From Agrocybe praecox (lineage: Eukaryota > Basidiomycota > Agaricomycetes > Agaricales > Agrocybaceae): a stretch of 64,000 nucleotides of DNA. Where the stretch lies: the NCBI GenBank assembly GCA_964017145.1, contig OZ024843.1:177001-241000 (forward strand), given 5' to 3'. The translations under genes and the position numbers were made by a program. This document shows, in pieces, positions 1 through 10,512 of the stretch. How positions within the stretch are numbered: position 1 is the stretch's first letter; each line of letters begins with the position of its first letter. The notes below the pieces were generated by a model that saw only the letters and a program-made list of their open reading frames with translations, did not search any database and was not told the origin of the DNA.

Positions 1-1132
1 AAGCAAAGTCGTAGGGTAGTCAGATTGTGGTCACGTATCAGTCAGTAATTGATGGGACTGACTAATGTATGCAGAATTGTCGTTTTTTTTGAGTGAAGTC
101 CGACTGGGTGGTCGGTTAATAGTCAATTTCTTCAGAGGAAAGTACCACCTTAGTCGGACAATTGCTACTCCTCAGTGATTTCGTAGTCGTGATCTTCCTT
201 CTGTTAGCCATTCTCACCGGCTTCTGATAATCATAAAAATCAATTTATTATTGCTATCAAATACATCCAACAGGCTCTAATTGTGCCCTAAGCTCTAAGT
301 GTAAAACTACGCTATACATTAGTTATAAGCTCGTCATTGCAGAGGCGCACCGTGCAGGCCATTTCTGCTATATCTATCCATCTAAACTGACTTGAATCTG
401 GTGAAGTTTCACAATAATCTAAAGTTGGCATCAGTTTGGAGCCCGAATCCAGCTGAATGAGAACATAGCGGCTTACGGCAGAGAATTTTAATGATTATTC
501 TGATCGGTTCTGGAGAGCAAAAATGAGTGGATGTACAGCACTGATACTAATTCAAAATATGTACCTGGTTTCCCGTTATGACTGTCTGTGGAATTCAAAA
601 AAGGAGGGAGAAACAGTAAGTAATGTTCCAAGAGGAGGGTGCATTGCACGCACATAGAGATCCCATTCAACCGGCCAAAACCACAACAGCCTCCAGCTTC
701 AAGCTTCAAGATGCGCGTCTTTTGAATAGCGGTACACGACAAGGCGACGAATATAGCCGGCGTCGGAAATGCCTTGAAAGTATTGAGCAGTGCAGAGCAG
801 CAATATTTAGCAAAGATAATTCCATCAGCACAAAGACAACAAGGAGTTAAGCAAGATTTGACTTTCCTGTGGTTGTATTCCGGAGCGGGTGACTGTGGCG
901 ACTGGCGTACATGAGCGAGTGGATAAAGAACAAGAAGAGGGGCGCGGACGGGAACTTGAAGTAAAAAATTGTACTTATGTGGTCATGTGATATTTCAGGT
1001 TCCGACCAACTTCGAACTTATGTATGTATTTTATTCGCCTGCATGGCGCCATGCGCACCTAATTACATCCGTGAGGATTAATCTGACTGATGTCAGACTA
1101 AGATACAACTAGCTACTGACCAAAAAAATGTA
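1..1132. other. No gene recognised
   Basis: Only short ORFs are present, with no domain, splice pattern or family resemblance that I can see. The stretch is probably intergenic or decayed repeat DNA. Confidence 0.5.
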
Positions 1133-1715
1133 TCAATGTGGTCCAAGACACATGTCGGACTGTTGTGTGACTACGGCATGACCACGGCTGACCTTGATCC
1201 GACTTTGCTTTTTACTGAGCATGACAGTTAGGTTGTGTTCTGTAGGTGATAGTTGATTCATCTGGGTGCACTGTGTTCCGTCAATGATGGGGTAAATTTT
1301 TTGTATGTCACCATCTATTCTGCACTCAACCGACGACGAGCCACTACCACCAAGGAATGTTGCCAAAAAACCAGTTCCTGGAATATTAAGTACCGTCGGA
1401 TCTTCCTTCGCCCCAGATATGCATTAATAAAATTTTGTGCTTACCATTGAATATGTACGAAAAGCTATACGAAACAAAAATGGCGGACCCAGTGGTGTGT
1501 AGAGTACCATAGTAAGGGGTACTGATAAAAGGGGGCCCTGATACACGATTCATATCGGTTGGCATCCCTGTTGATTTGGCCCAAGGTCCCGAATAGATGA
1601 TTGCTGGATCGTCGTCGTCAACAAAAACAAGACGATTTACATATTCTGTGTCGTCCTGTTGCATTCTTGCCATGGGAGATGGAAGTGGAGTAGCTTCTAC
1701 GTCTTCAAAGGCCAT
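1133..1715 (-). pseudogene. Truncated member of the tandem one-pass membrane protein family (copy 1)
   Basis: Two exons (1715-1445 and 1377-1133, minus) join in phase 1 at the Phe-Asn-Gly position used by every paralogue in the window and give 171 aa. Exon 1 carries the family start VFVDDDDPAIIYSGPW, then PYYGTLHTT and FSYIFNG. Exon 2 carries ECRIDGDIQ and LSPTEHNLTV. After HNLTV the reading frame leaves the family sequence and stops, so the second half of the ectodomain, the membrane helix and the cytoplasmic tail are missing. There is no clear signal peptide. If expressed it would be a small soluble ectodomain fragment; I regard it as a 3'-deleted pseudogene. It is the only copy on the minus strand. 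The start at 1715 is the first sensible Met; a Met about 50 bases downstream is also possible. Confidence 0.65.
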
Positions 1716-2020
1716 TATATATAGGTAACAGAATTTACAATCATCAAACACAACTCACCTGAGACTCCAATAGTCAGTGAATTGACGGTCCCTTGTTGAG
1801 GTGGTAATGAAATGGTGGTGTCTCGGATGATGTGTCGGAGAATGTACCAAGATTGTTGTCACTGTTGATACGATCATTACTAAAGACTGAAAATAAGATA
1901 TGACATACTCCGTGTCCCGGAACTGAGAAATTATTGAGATTCTCAGGCTCAGGTTTTAGGGGAATATATGGGTAGTAAAGCTACAGGATGGAAACGAATG
2001 TGACTGGGCTGTAGGTACGT

Positions 2021-2192
2021 TGTGGCAGTGCAACCGGTCTGATTAGATTAGATCGTGTACAGACTCTATGTGACCCCGACGCGTACATAGCCGAATTCAG
2101 ATCATCCTTTGCCCACTACCGCCATCGTGCGAGGCTACTCGACGCGCTTCCGAGCCCAGCTACGCCATCTAGCTGCATACTGGACTGCTCCA
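2021..2192 (+). repeat. 5' LTR of the gag-only element
   Basis: This 172-bp repeat starts TGTGGCAGTGCAACC and ends GGACTGCTCCA. It is matched by the split 3' copy after removal of the inserted element, also exactly 172 bp. Confidence 0.75.
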
Positions 2193-2194
2193 TC

Positions 2195-2208
2195 TGGCGA
2201 CAACAGAG
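2195..2208 (+). promoter_or_regulatory. Putative primer-binding site
   Basis: TGGCGACAACAGAG begins two bases after the 5' LTR, where a sequence complementary to a tRNA 3' end (…CCA) is expected. The priming tRNA was not identified. Confidence 0.45.
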
Positions 2209-2474
2209 CGATTCGCTGCTCTCCGCTTTTTCTGGCAACATCTGTCCCAGTTTCGGCATCAAAACTGCCAGCAGACCATTCTGGTCGTTTTTTGACGCGT
2301 TTAACACACCGAAACCGCGTTCTCCGCCTCCTTCTTTCTTTCTAGCTCTCAGTAACCCATCACAGACAACACCAGACACTGCATAACCCGAGACCTGAGA
2401 CCAAATTAATCCAAAATTAATACAGACTTCCTTTTCCCACATACTTCATTAATACCTGTCAAATCATCTCCATC

Positions 2475-3308
2475 ATGCCGGCAGCCACTGCTGAAAAGCG
2501 AGCTCGTCAGAAGGCTAACAAGATTGTATCCAAAGCTCAAACCATCCCAGACACATCCCTTGCTCCCTCTATGAATCCCTTGCCAATTTCGCCTTCGGGG
2601 CAGCACTGTTCGGTCACGATCATTACCGACGAAACGAAACAACCCCCTTCCAGCTTCAAAATCGACTACATATCTATTCCCTTTCCCACCATCGAGATAA
2701 ACCCATCCTCTCATCCAACTTCTATAAACCTAAACGACCACTCGTGTATTTCGAAGGTGGAACTGACACGGATACTGTGTCAAGCCTACGTCAACGGTGC
2801 GAGCTACTGGGAAGGCCACATTACAACGAAGACGGACCTCCTTCAGCAGCAATACGACCAGAAATTACGAGCTACAGAAGCGAATTATGCAGAACGCAAA
2901 CACGACATTCACGACTCCGCCTTCGCCGACGGCTGTATGGAAGGCATGGAAAACTGCAGGGAACGGTTCGAGCTTCTGGAAGCGGATATGGCCGCAGAGT
3001 ATGACGAGAGGCGCAGGATTTCCGCAGCCACTCTCGACGACATCGTACAGGCCGCACAACAAACTGGTATTGAAGAGAAACGCACCCGCTGGAAGCTGCA
3101 GCTCGCCAATCGGGCCAACATTTCCATTCAGGCGACAGAGATACCCTTAGCGCGCACCTTTGCAGAGGCTAGCATCTCAACTGAGCCCGAAACAGCCCCC
3201 CTCCCCATCACGCCCTCTATCCAACCGCTTCTCGATCTCAGCACGCCCAACATCGCACTTCCTTCGTCTTCACCGCCCCCTACTTCGAAGCTAATCCTAC
3301 ACCTGTAG
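2475..3308 (+). CDS. Gag-like ORF of the LTR element, 5' portion (interrupted by KDZ-1)
   Basis: This is the first part of the element's only ORF: 277 codons as it stands, ending within the first eight bases of the inserted KDZ element. The N-terminus is basic (EKRARQKANKIVSKAQ), followed by a Pro/Ser-rich part, a helical region around residues 90-215 rich in Glu, Arg, Ala and Gln (likely coiled coil), and a Thr/Pro-rich end. Host sequence ends at 3300 and continues at 13690. Reading across that junction with one copy of the 8-bp duplication removed keeps the frame open to 14321, about 485 aa in total. No protease or zinc knuckle was seen. Position between the LTRs suggests a gag-type structural protein; the sequence itself does not prove it. 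Confidence 0.6.
   Translation: MPAATAEKRARQKANKIVSKAQTIPDTSLAPSMNPLPISPSGQHCSVTIITDETKQPPSSFKIDYISIPFPTIEINPSSHPTSINLNDHSCISKVELTRILCQAYVNGASYWEGHITTKTDLLQQQYDQKLRATEANYAERKHDIHDSAFADGCMEGMENCRERFELLEADMAAEYDERRRISAATLDDIVQAAQQTGIEEKRTRWKLQLANRANISIQATEIPLARTFAEASISTEPETAPLPITPSIQPLLDLSTPNIALPSSSPPPTSKLILHL
3293..3300. repeat. Target-site duplication of KDZ-1, left
   Basis: AATCCTAC, repeated at 13682-13689. Removing one copy plus the element restores an open frame across the junction. Confidence 0.85.
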
Positions 3309-3317
3309 CTGTTATAG

Positions 3318-3942
3318 TCATATATCATATACTGGTAGTTACCACAGACTGTGATACATGCATACTGCTACTCTACAGACTGCCTAATCTGGAAAGACCC
3401 TTTTTTAAAGGTTTTTTGGTGCCGGAAATGCCGTAGTATGGTATATTATGGCTCTGGGGGGGTGGGCAGGGTGATATTGCAGCCCGAGCGTCTGCAAATA
3501 GTGTGTGGTAGGGCGGGATGGCTTTGGATAGGGGGCGGGCGCTGGTAAACATAACCAAACATCGCGCCAAATGCCCTCTTTGACATGCGGTTGGCTTGTT
3601 CACTGGGTTCGGGATGGATTTGAGTCGGGAAACAGCGAGCACAGGTTGTTATATATTTATACACTTTTTTAACACTGTTTGCGCGCCTCTTTGGGGACGG
3701 GACGGGGTGGATGCAGAAAAGGGAGGATGGATAATGTTCATTATTTTTATCTATTCTTAGTTCGTTCAGCTGGACAAGCGCGCTGATGTCATTGATGGAA
3801 ATCTATAATTAAATATAGATTTCGGCGCTGAAAATAAATTGATGTAATAGGTCCAGACCATTTCCCGAGCGCTCATGTTAAATATAGCTGGCGAGCGCTC
3901 AAATTATAAAGCAACACGTGATAACGGCGTACCTTTCTTAAT
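3318..3942 (+). repeat. Left long inverted repeat of KDZ-1
   Basis: This arm is the reverse complement of 13039-13663 (paired coordinates sum to 16981). Spurious ORFs on the two arms translate identically. It holds an AT-rich near-palindrome around 3808-3832, which could be a transposase-binding site, and GC-rich blocks. No gene is recognised in it. Confidence 0.9.
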
Positions 3943-4230
3943 ATGAATAGCTGCTTCCTTATCTCGCTTGCGCTCAGATAAGATAAAAATCTATTCTGAT
4001 AGTCGCATGTGTTATTAACGAGACCTATCTAATCTAGTATGCATTATCTATTAAACACTGCCACCTTGCGAACCTCGTGTTGGTTTGTTTGAAGTCGTGT
4101 TTCAACCCTATCACTTTTTATATACTGCATTGAAATTTATTATACCCTTGCAGTCCACACTTGTTAGTTGAATAGGTTCAAGCAATCGCAAGAAATATTG
4201 TACATGAGAAAAGAATATTTATACTAAGTT

Positions 4231-7200
4231 CTAGCTATCACTTTCATCATCAGACATGTCCACTCCATGTTCGGTGTTCATGTTGCTAGGGTTTTCTTCG
4301 CCGTCCATGTCATTCTGATCGTCGTCCTCACTATTGTCCTCGTCCTCGTCGTCCTCGCTCTTATTATCCCCATTTGCGTCTGCCGATGTTACTTCAGTCA
4401 AGGGACCTGCCCAAATTTTACAAAAATGATCATCAAGAGATCGTTGGAGGGCTGATTGAGCTTTAGCGTAAGCACGTAATCCTTCTTCCAAGTCCTTTTG
4501 GATATTGGTGCGGCTGGCAGCTCGCTCCTCCCACCAAGCACCCTTCCACTTGAGGAATTTGCTTACCCTTCGCATTTCTTCCCTCAGCAACAGCACCTCC
4601 TCCTTTGCTCGATTTGCTCGTGCTCTGCTCTTGGCCCACTCAGAGCGTAAAATTTCATCTGTAGCTTCATGGATATTTCCGTCACTGGACTGTGTGAGCC
4701 AAATCCAAGACAAAGTGCGACGTGTTTCGCCAGTGCCGTCTCGGCGGTTGCGTACTTCGTTTAGCAGAGATATTTCCGCAGTCTGGAGATGTTCCGGTTG
4801 CTCGACTTCCATTTGATCGTCCTCCAGGACTCCACGACGGTCGTGACGTTCTCTCAACTTGTTGGGATCCTGGTAAGATCGTATGTCTGCATCCTCCAGC
4901 ACACAAAGAGACTCTTCCCAACTTCCCACGCCATGTAGAGCCTTGTAGGCACGCCTTGACGCCCGATATTTCTCTGCGCTCATTCTTGCACGTTCGTACA
5001 CTCTGTCTATGACTGCCCGTGATCTAGTACCATCACACTGTCCCCTTACATTCTTGTTTTTGAATAATACCATGCGACTCTTGATTTTCAGTATGTGACG
5101 AACGCTATCAAGAGCATCGTGGCACTGAGCTAGCCGGATTTTCTCTTCAATTTCCGCCAAACCCGGAATGCAAATTCGCTGGCGATCCGTGGCGGGGATA
5201 AGGGATGGCAACCAAATGTCCATGTCTTCAGGGTGGTCAGATGATGGCTGAGATGCTGTTGTTCTAGACGATTGCAAGGTCGTTCGGTACTGAAGTAGTC
5301 CAGGTATATAAATAGATGAAATTTCGTCCCATGCACGAATTCTGTTACACAAAACATTTTGCTGTTCGGTGAGATTTCCTTCCTGTCTTGTTGTTGCGCG
5401 CGAGGTGATTCCTTTGGCAAGTCGTCGTACACGGCGTCTGAATTTTTGTACGGTTAGCAATGGCAAGCATCGATGAGACATGTGGACATTACTGTATTTC
5501 CTCTAAATCCAACCCCAATAAGATGAAGGCCGAAGCGCTTGTAGCATGGAGCATGACAGCACCGTCTTTCAGCATGCGCTCGTCGTCGTCCGCAAGCTCT
5601 TTCCGAATCTGTGCTTCCGAGATATCTAATTAAGTAGGTTAATAGGTTATGTCGATGTTGTTTATTAGGTACAAGAACAAACTTACTTTTGACATCGGAG
5701 TGATATGGATTGGGTGCCGTTTTAGGAAATATATCCTTCTCCCATATGGTACACATCTCTTCCCACTGTTTAGGGAGGTGGGCAGAGCTTGGCGAAGAAC
5801 GCAGAGAGTCGGTTAAGCCGCGATGAGCTTCAACCTGGATGTTTCTTTCGGCCACAGCTTCCTTGTATTTACGCATCAGGGTTTTTCCCATCCCGATATA
5901 TTTTAGCCAGTTCCAGAAATTAAAATGATCATCGAGGACGTCTTGACGTGACCCCAGACCTTGAGTTTTGGTTGAATTCCCTAGGGGGTTATGACCGGAC
6001 CATACTCTCTCGGGCACTTCCAAACCCGAGAGGCCGACGCCAGCGATGAAGTTAAGTGAAAACATTTGATGATTTGATGAAGTGCCATGCATCGGCTCGT
6101 GCAGCTTCGGGATGGCAGGGACTAATTTTATATTCTCGTCGATTTTGATAATATCGGGCCAGTGTTCCTCCATACGCTCGTATAAGTGGATAAACCACTG
6201 ACAAGCAATATCGTAGCTAACCAGAACCAGAGGGGTGTCAGCTGCTTTGATGGAAGACCCAAAAACGAAGTCCATATTCGCATATCTTGAATGTATAGAG
6301 TGAGATGTGTATTTTTAACAGCACTAGCCCAACGTAAACATACCTTTCCCCTTTCTGAAGATTTCCGATTCCCAAAGGAAGAATCATTTCTGATCTTCCA
6401 CAGAAGGCACCTCCAACGCCGGTGTGCCTTAGACCGTTCGAGTATTTGGACGATGCCTTGGCCAAAGCCTGCAGTCCAATGCACGTACTGATCTAAAATC
6501 AGATTAAAGCTGAGTGAGCATATCTGCTAAATTTCATTTATAAACGACTCACGTCGGCATCGTTCGCTCTGCTCAAAACATAGCTTTCGTATGGTTCGCG
6601 GGGTAACAGGTACGCCCAGCCAATTCCAAGCCCGGGATCTTGGGAATAATTCGAAACCAACTGGTTCTTCAAGCGAAAGTTGGCATCCATACACAAAAAC
6701 ATTGTGTATATATACCTAACCAGTTTCACGTTAAATGTAGACAGCTTCGTTAGTTAACTGAATAGACGACGTACATCGATTCCTCGGGAGTATTTTCAAA
6801 GTCGGACGGAAGATTGACACCCCTCCTTGGGCACGATGGACATTGAACAGCAAGTTCCCCTTGCTTTGTAGCTTCGACACCTGCATTATCATGCGCTCGC
6901 CCACCCCATTTCAGCATCTTCAAATGACGCCATTGGAGGACAATGCGCATAAGTGCTCGATACCGCGATTTAGGCACTGAAAGCCCGGTGTTGGCGGTAA
7001 GTTTTTCTATCCCCCGATAGAAGTCATAAGTCCCCGCTTTTGTGGTAAGCGCGAACTTATGGAGTAAATCGAGAAGACCGAACGTAGCGCATGTCTTGAC
7101 GGTTACTTGTGATCCGGGATAGAGTCCACGCCGGATTAACTGAAGATGTTTTGGGATAGCGCGATTGCAGCCACAAAACTTGATATTGACCTCATGTATG

Positions 7201-8074
7201 CCGTTGGTATGGAGAATCAAAAGGGAAGAGTGACACGGAACAGGTATAGGGCAAAAGTAGCTTGCGTGGTTGAGCTGAACAGAGAGACCCAATTTTTTCA
7301 ACGATGTGGGTCCAAAAAATTCGCCGTTCCAGACCTGAAAAGATGGTATACATGTTACACAGGTCAGAAAAAGACCGATGGTGAAAATCTACTCACTGAG
7401 ATCGAATGAAGTGGGGCGCTCCTATGACATCTCACGCAACACGATTGACAGACGAGGTCCGGCACGAAGCAATCCTGACAGCGATACGTAGGGGTCCCAG
7501 GCTCTGCAACTTTTCGAGCGATGCAATCCGGGCACTGTGTGGCAGAGCGAAAGTCACCTCTTCCGGCCCAACGAAAAATTTCGTCCAAGTACCCCTGGCG
7601 ATGAAGTTCTTTCCACACGACGTGAGGTCGTTTCTATCGAAGAGCAAGGAATCAATAAGAATTAATAATTTGACAAAATCAGTTGAACGGAGATAAGATC
7701 TTAGATTAGACCAGATAAGTACTTACCGATACTCTCCCCTGCTTGTACCTTTTCCTGGGTCTTACAGGATCAACTTGGACGACTTCGTCTGCCACTACGA
7801 TGTCTGCATACAGCGCCTCGTCGTACCACTGGCTATCTGGATCTAAGGAGAACTCAGGATCGTCGATTGGTTCCCATGACGTAGCTTCGTTCCATGAAGT
7901 ATCAAAGCGAAAACGTTCGGCAGGTGCAGTGATATGTGAATTACCCACTCGACGAAGGTGGCCTTCTCGTGCATGAATTGCCTGACTATTACTGGCAAAA
8001 GGGACCGTGTCGTGGTAAGAGCCGCCTTCTTCCTGATACCGCTTTGCTGTCTTTCTAGATTGCGATGGTGGCAT
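4231..8074 (-). CDS. CxC2-type KDZ transposase
   Basis: This is a multi-exon DNA transposase that should cut and join KDZ-1 at its ends. The first exons are 8074-7727, 7633-7397 and 7334-~6775; the last block is 5481-4231. Start is MPPSQSRK at 8074. Exon 2 has the cysteine cluster CPDC...CQDC...CQSCCVRCH that defines CxC2 forms. Exon 3 continues with GEFF, C-P-IPVPCHSS and the helical part. Later exons carry MFLCMDANFRLKNQLV, CIGLQALAKASSKYSNGLRH, ILPLGIGNLQKGERY, and the family motif VSYDIACQW, whose Asp is a likely catalytic residue, followed by PKLHEPMHG and LEVPERVW. The C-terminal part has NKNVRGQ and TRSRAV and ends in an acidic Asp/Glu stretch. No stop or frameshift was seen. It points outward, away from the accessory genes. 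Confidence 0.88.
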
Positions 8075-8787
8075 GTGTGAAATAAACCAAGGAATGCAGA
8101 CGTCTGTTTTTTTTCCCTATGATATACGGGATTTTATAGATAAAAGAACAATACATACACGTGTAAGTAAAACTTAACATGAGGTGGAGGTCCTGAAAGC
8201 GAGACAACGCAACTAAATACTCGGTCCACTACACGACTTCAGCAAGCGAACGAATAGATTATAAGCGCAGGATAGCACAAGGGACGATTTCGTACCATTT
8301 TCCTGGCACAAACATCCCGTTTCCGAATGAAGAAAAGGGAACTCCCCTCCAAAAAAGCTCTTGTAAGATGAGTAAAACAGTTGATTTAAAATGATCAAGC
8401 TTTGAAATCTGACAGTGGTAGGGATGGTATGCAAATGGCGGTTTTGAAAATACATGATGTTATATGTTGGTTCCTAATCTATCTACCCAGGTGATATTCC
8501 GTGCGTCTCTAAATAATCTCCGCTTTCGCTTCTAATTGACACTTAGTATGTATTCTGATCTCATAACTATGCTCATTTTCGACGCTTCGCAGGACCCAAC
8601 TGCACAGTGAACGTTCTCTCAAGTCGACGATGAGAATAGGGGACCCGTCAGAATATGGAAGGATTTCTTCTGAACGGGGATATGTCATCGTAAGTTGTCA
8701 TTGTTTCGATGTCGCATTGTTAAAGATAGCAGCTTGAAGTTTCCGTTCTTTTGTTCGTTGACTGTTTCTTTATTGTTCTCCACAACA
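8075..8787. other. Intergenic part of KDZ-1
   Basis: AT-rich spacer between the divergent transposase and small-protein genes. No convincing ORF was seen. It probably holds both promoters. Confidence 0.5.
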
Positions 8788-9275
8788 ATGGCGGGAGATA
8801 GAGTGTCCGGCGACCGCAAACAAAAGAAACAAGAGTACCGACGGAGGTACTATCAAGAGTGAGTCTCACAATCCATACCCACACGTACATCATGTTAAAT
8901 TATAATTTGTCATATTAGCAACATCTTTTCTGAGCGGCGCGAAGCTCGTGCAAGAGCTCGATGGTATTTTACAAGGCCTTATTTCAGCCGTACATCTGAG
9001 CTTACTTACGATAACACAGTGCCAAAGAATTCTTTTCTGCGGATGAAAAAGCCGCGCACGCCGAGAAACATCGTACAGCACAAGCGAAGTACAGGGAACT
9101 CAATAGAGATAAAGTTAACATCAGAAAAAAAATGTATCAGTAAGTTTTAATGTTGCCCCGTGTTTGATGACCGAATAACAGACCAACTAGCGAGCGGAAA
9201 AAAAAAGAAGCTGAAATATTGAGGGACGAGGCAGAGTTTCAAGAGCTCTGGTCTCGAGCTGTCAACTCATCTTAG
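8788..9275 (+). CDS. Small basic coiled-coil protein of KDZ-1 (109 aa, four exons)
   Basis: This gene is assembled here from exons 8788-8858, 8919-8963, 9020-9139 and 9182-9275. All three introns are GT-AG, 42-60 nt long, and the four exons sum to 330 nt with the frame kept at each junction, which is unlikely by chance. The product is highly charged. It begins MAGDRVSGDRKQKKQEYRR, then has ERREARARAR, ADEKAAHAEKHRTAQAKYRE and ERKKKEAEILRDEAEFQ, and ends SRAVNSS. It should form a long Lys/Arg/Glu helix, possibly DNA- or RNA-binding. No known domain was recognised. The location between the transposase and the RNase H1-like gene argues for an accessory role in the transposon; this is inference. 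Confidence 0.7.
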
Positions 9276-9401
9276 TACAGGATGTGTAGAGTGAATGGGA
9301 TTAGACGGTTTATTCTGCCTGAGAAGCTGCTAACACTAACACTACTATGTACTACATAGATTTTTTTTTTTAATGGACGACGAAACCAAAACACGAGAAG
9401 G

Positions 9402-9417
9402 ATACATACATACATAC
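9402..9417. repeat. (TACA)n microsatellite
   Basis: Short run of four-base TACA units in the spacer downstream of the small-protein gene. Confidence 0.7.
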
Positions 9418-9497
9418 AAACCCATTTGGGTGTATGTACTCAAACCTCCTGCGTCGGACGAAATCTAAGACAGATTGGATTTAAATCCTTCATCGGG

Positions 9498-10490
9498 TCA
9501 AGGAAAGTAAGGGGGAGGAGGTAAAATCAACAGGATTGGCTGTCCATTAGCCTGACGACGATTTTTACGGACTCGTACAGGGGTGTCTGGTAGGGGATCC
9601 AGTGGGTCGTCTCGGGTGCCTGCTGGAGAAATGCAGACCGGATCCTCATGCGTGCCGTCTGGGGATACAACAATTGGAAGACTCAGGGTGTCCCCGAGGG
9701 TGCGCGGTTTCTTCATCCTGGGACTTGGAGTCTTTGGTTCCCAGAATTTGACGAGGCCGGCCTCAAATGCCTCAGTGTAGCAAGCCTTGGCTTCAATCCA
9801 AGTTTCTCTGGAGACATAAAGAGCATCAGGGAGCCCGTTCACCGACGGTTTGGCTCTCTCCCTAAAATTAGAATTAGTACTTTGTCTTTATTTCATCTGT
9901 TAAATCAATTTTCACCCACCAGTCGTTGTATATGCCAAGAGAGCGCCCCCTGACGACTATGTAAAAGCACTGCCCTGATAGTTTTTCCATTTTGACTAGA
10001 TTCTCTGGCCAAGTTACGACTGTGGACGAAGAATTGAGGTGTGGATCTTCGGTATCGACAATCCTCGCAGAATGGTAGGCATGAGCCTGTCTCTCAGCGG
10101 TCGTAGTATATCCTACGCATCATGAGGCAGCCAAAATGAACAAAGATGCAGTCAAGATCAAGGTGCTGATACATACCTCTTGCAGTTGGCGTACCAAGCC
10201 GAGATACGGGATAGCGACGATCTGAAAGGGTGAAAACTAAAACACGCATTCAGATAGAGAACGGAGGTAAAGACAGATGAGAAATAGGCGATACATACCG
10301 CAATTTATCCAATCCAGGTGTGTGAATTAGCCTGTTAATACTCGCTAATTTCCCTACAACATGAATAGTCGTCAGTAGAAATGTTAACATAGTTCCAAGA
10401 AAAAAGACGGCCGAGAAATCGGTCCAACCTACCAAGAAAGAATCGAGCCATTTCTGTTTTATAACACCCCATCCATACGTCGAGACTCAT
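9498..10490 (-). CDS. RNase H1 N-terminal (viroplasmin-like) domain protein of KDZ-1
   Basis: Five exons on the minus strand (10490-10433, 10353-10299, 10221-10177, 10090-9920, 9861-9498) sum to 693 nt and 230 aa with the frame kept. The key region reads GQCFYIVVRGRSLGIYNDW, an intron, then VNGLPDALY and WIEAKACYTEAFEAG. This matches the small fold at the N-terminus of RNase H1 and in caulimovirus viroplasmin, which binds RNA:DNA hybrids or double-stranded RNA. No RNase H catalytic domain follows; the C-terminus is Pro-rich and low in complexity. It starts MSLDVWMGCYKTEMARFF. The acceptor of exon 4 is non-standard looking (…CTGAGAG); the more usual upstream AG runs into a stop, so that junction needs transcript support. 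The start codon is only 22 bp from the start of the divergent accessory gene. Confidence 0.65.
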
Positions 10491-10512
10491 ATTCTGTTGG
10501 CATACGTTCGTT

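Noticed and set aside
2021..2192. 172-bp dispersed repeat as a SINE or tRNA-derived element
   Set aside because: No convincing box A/box B or poly-A end; TG...CA termini, paired copies around an ORF and a primer-site-like sequence fit an LTR better.
3373..3664. Small ORFs repeated identically at 13317-13608
   Set aside because: They are shadows of the KDZ-1 inverted repeats; identity comes from the repeat, not from protein conservation.
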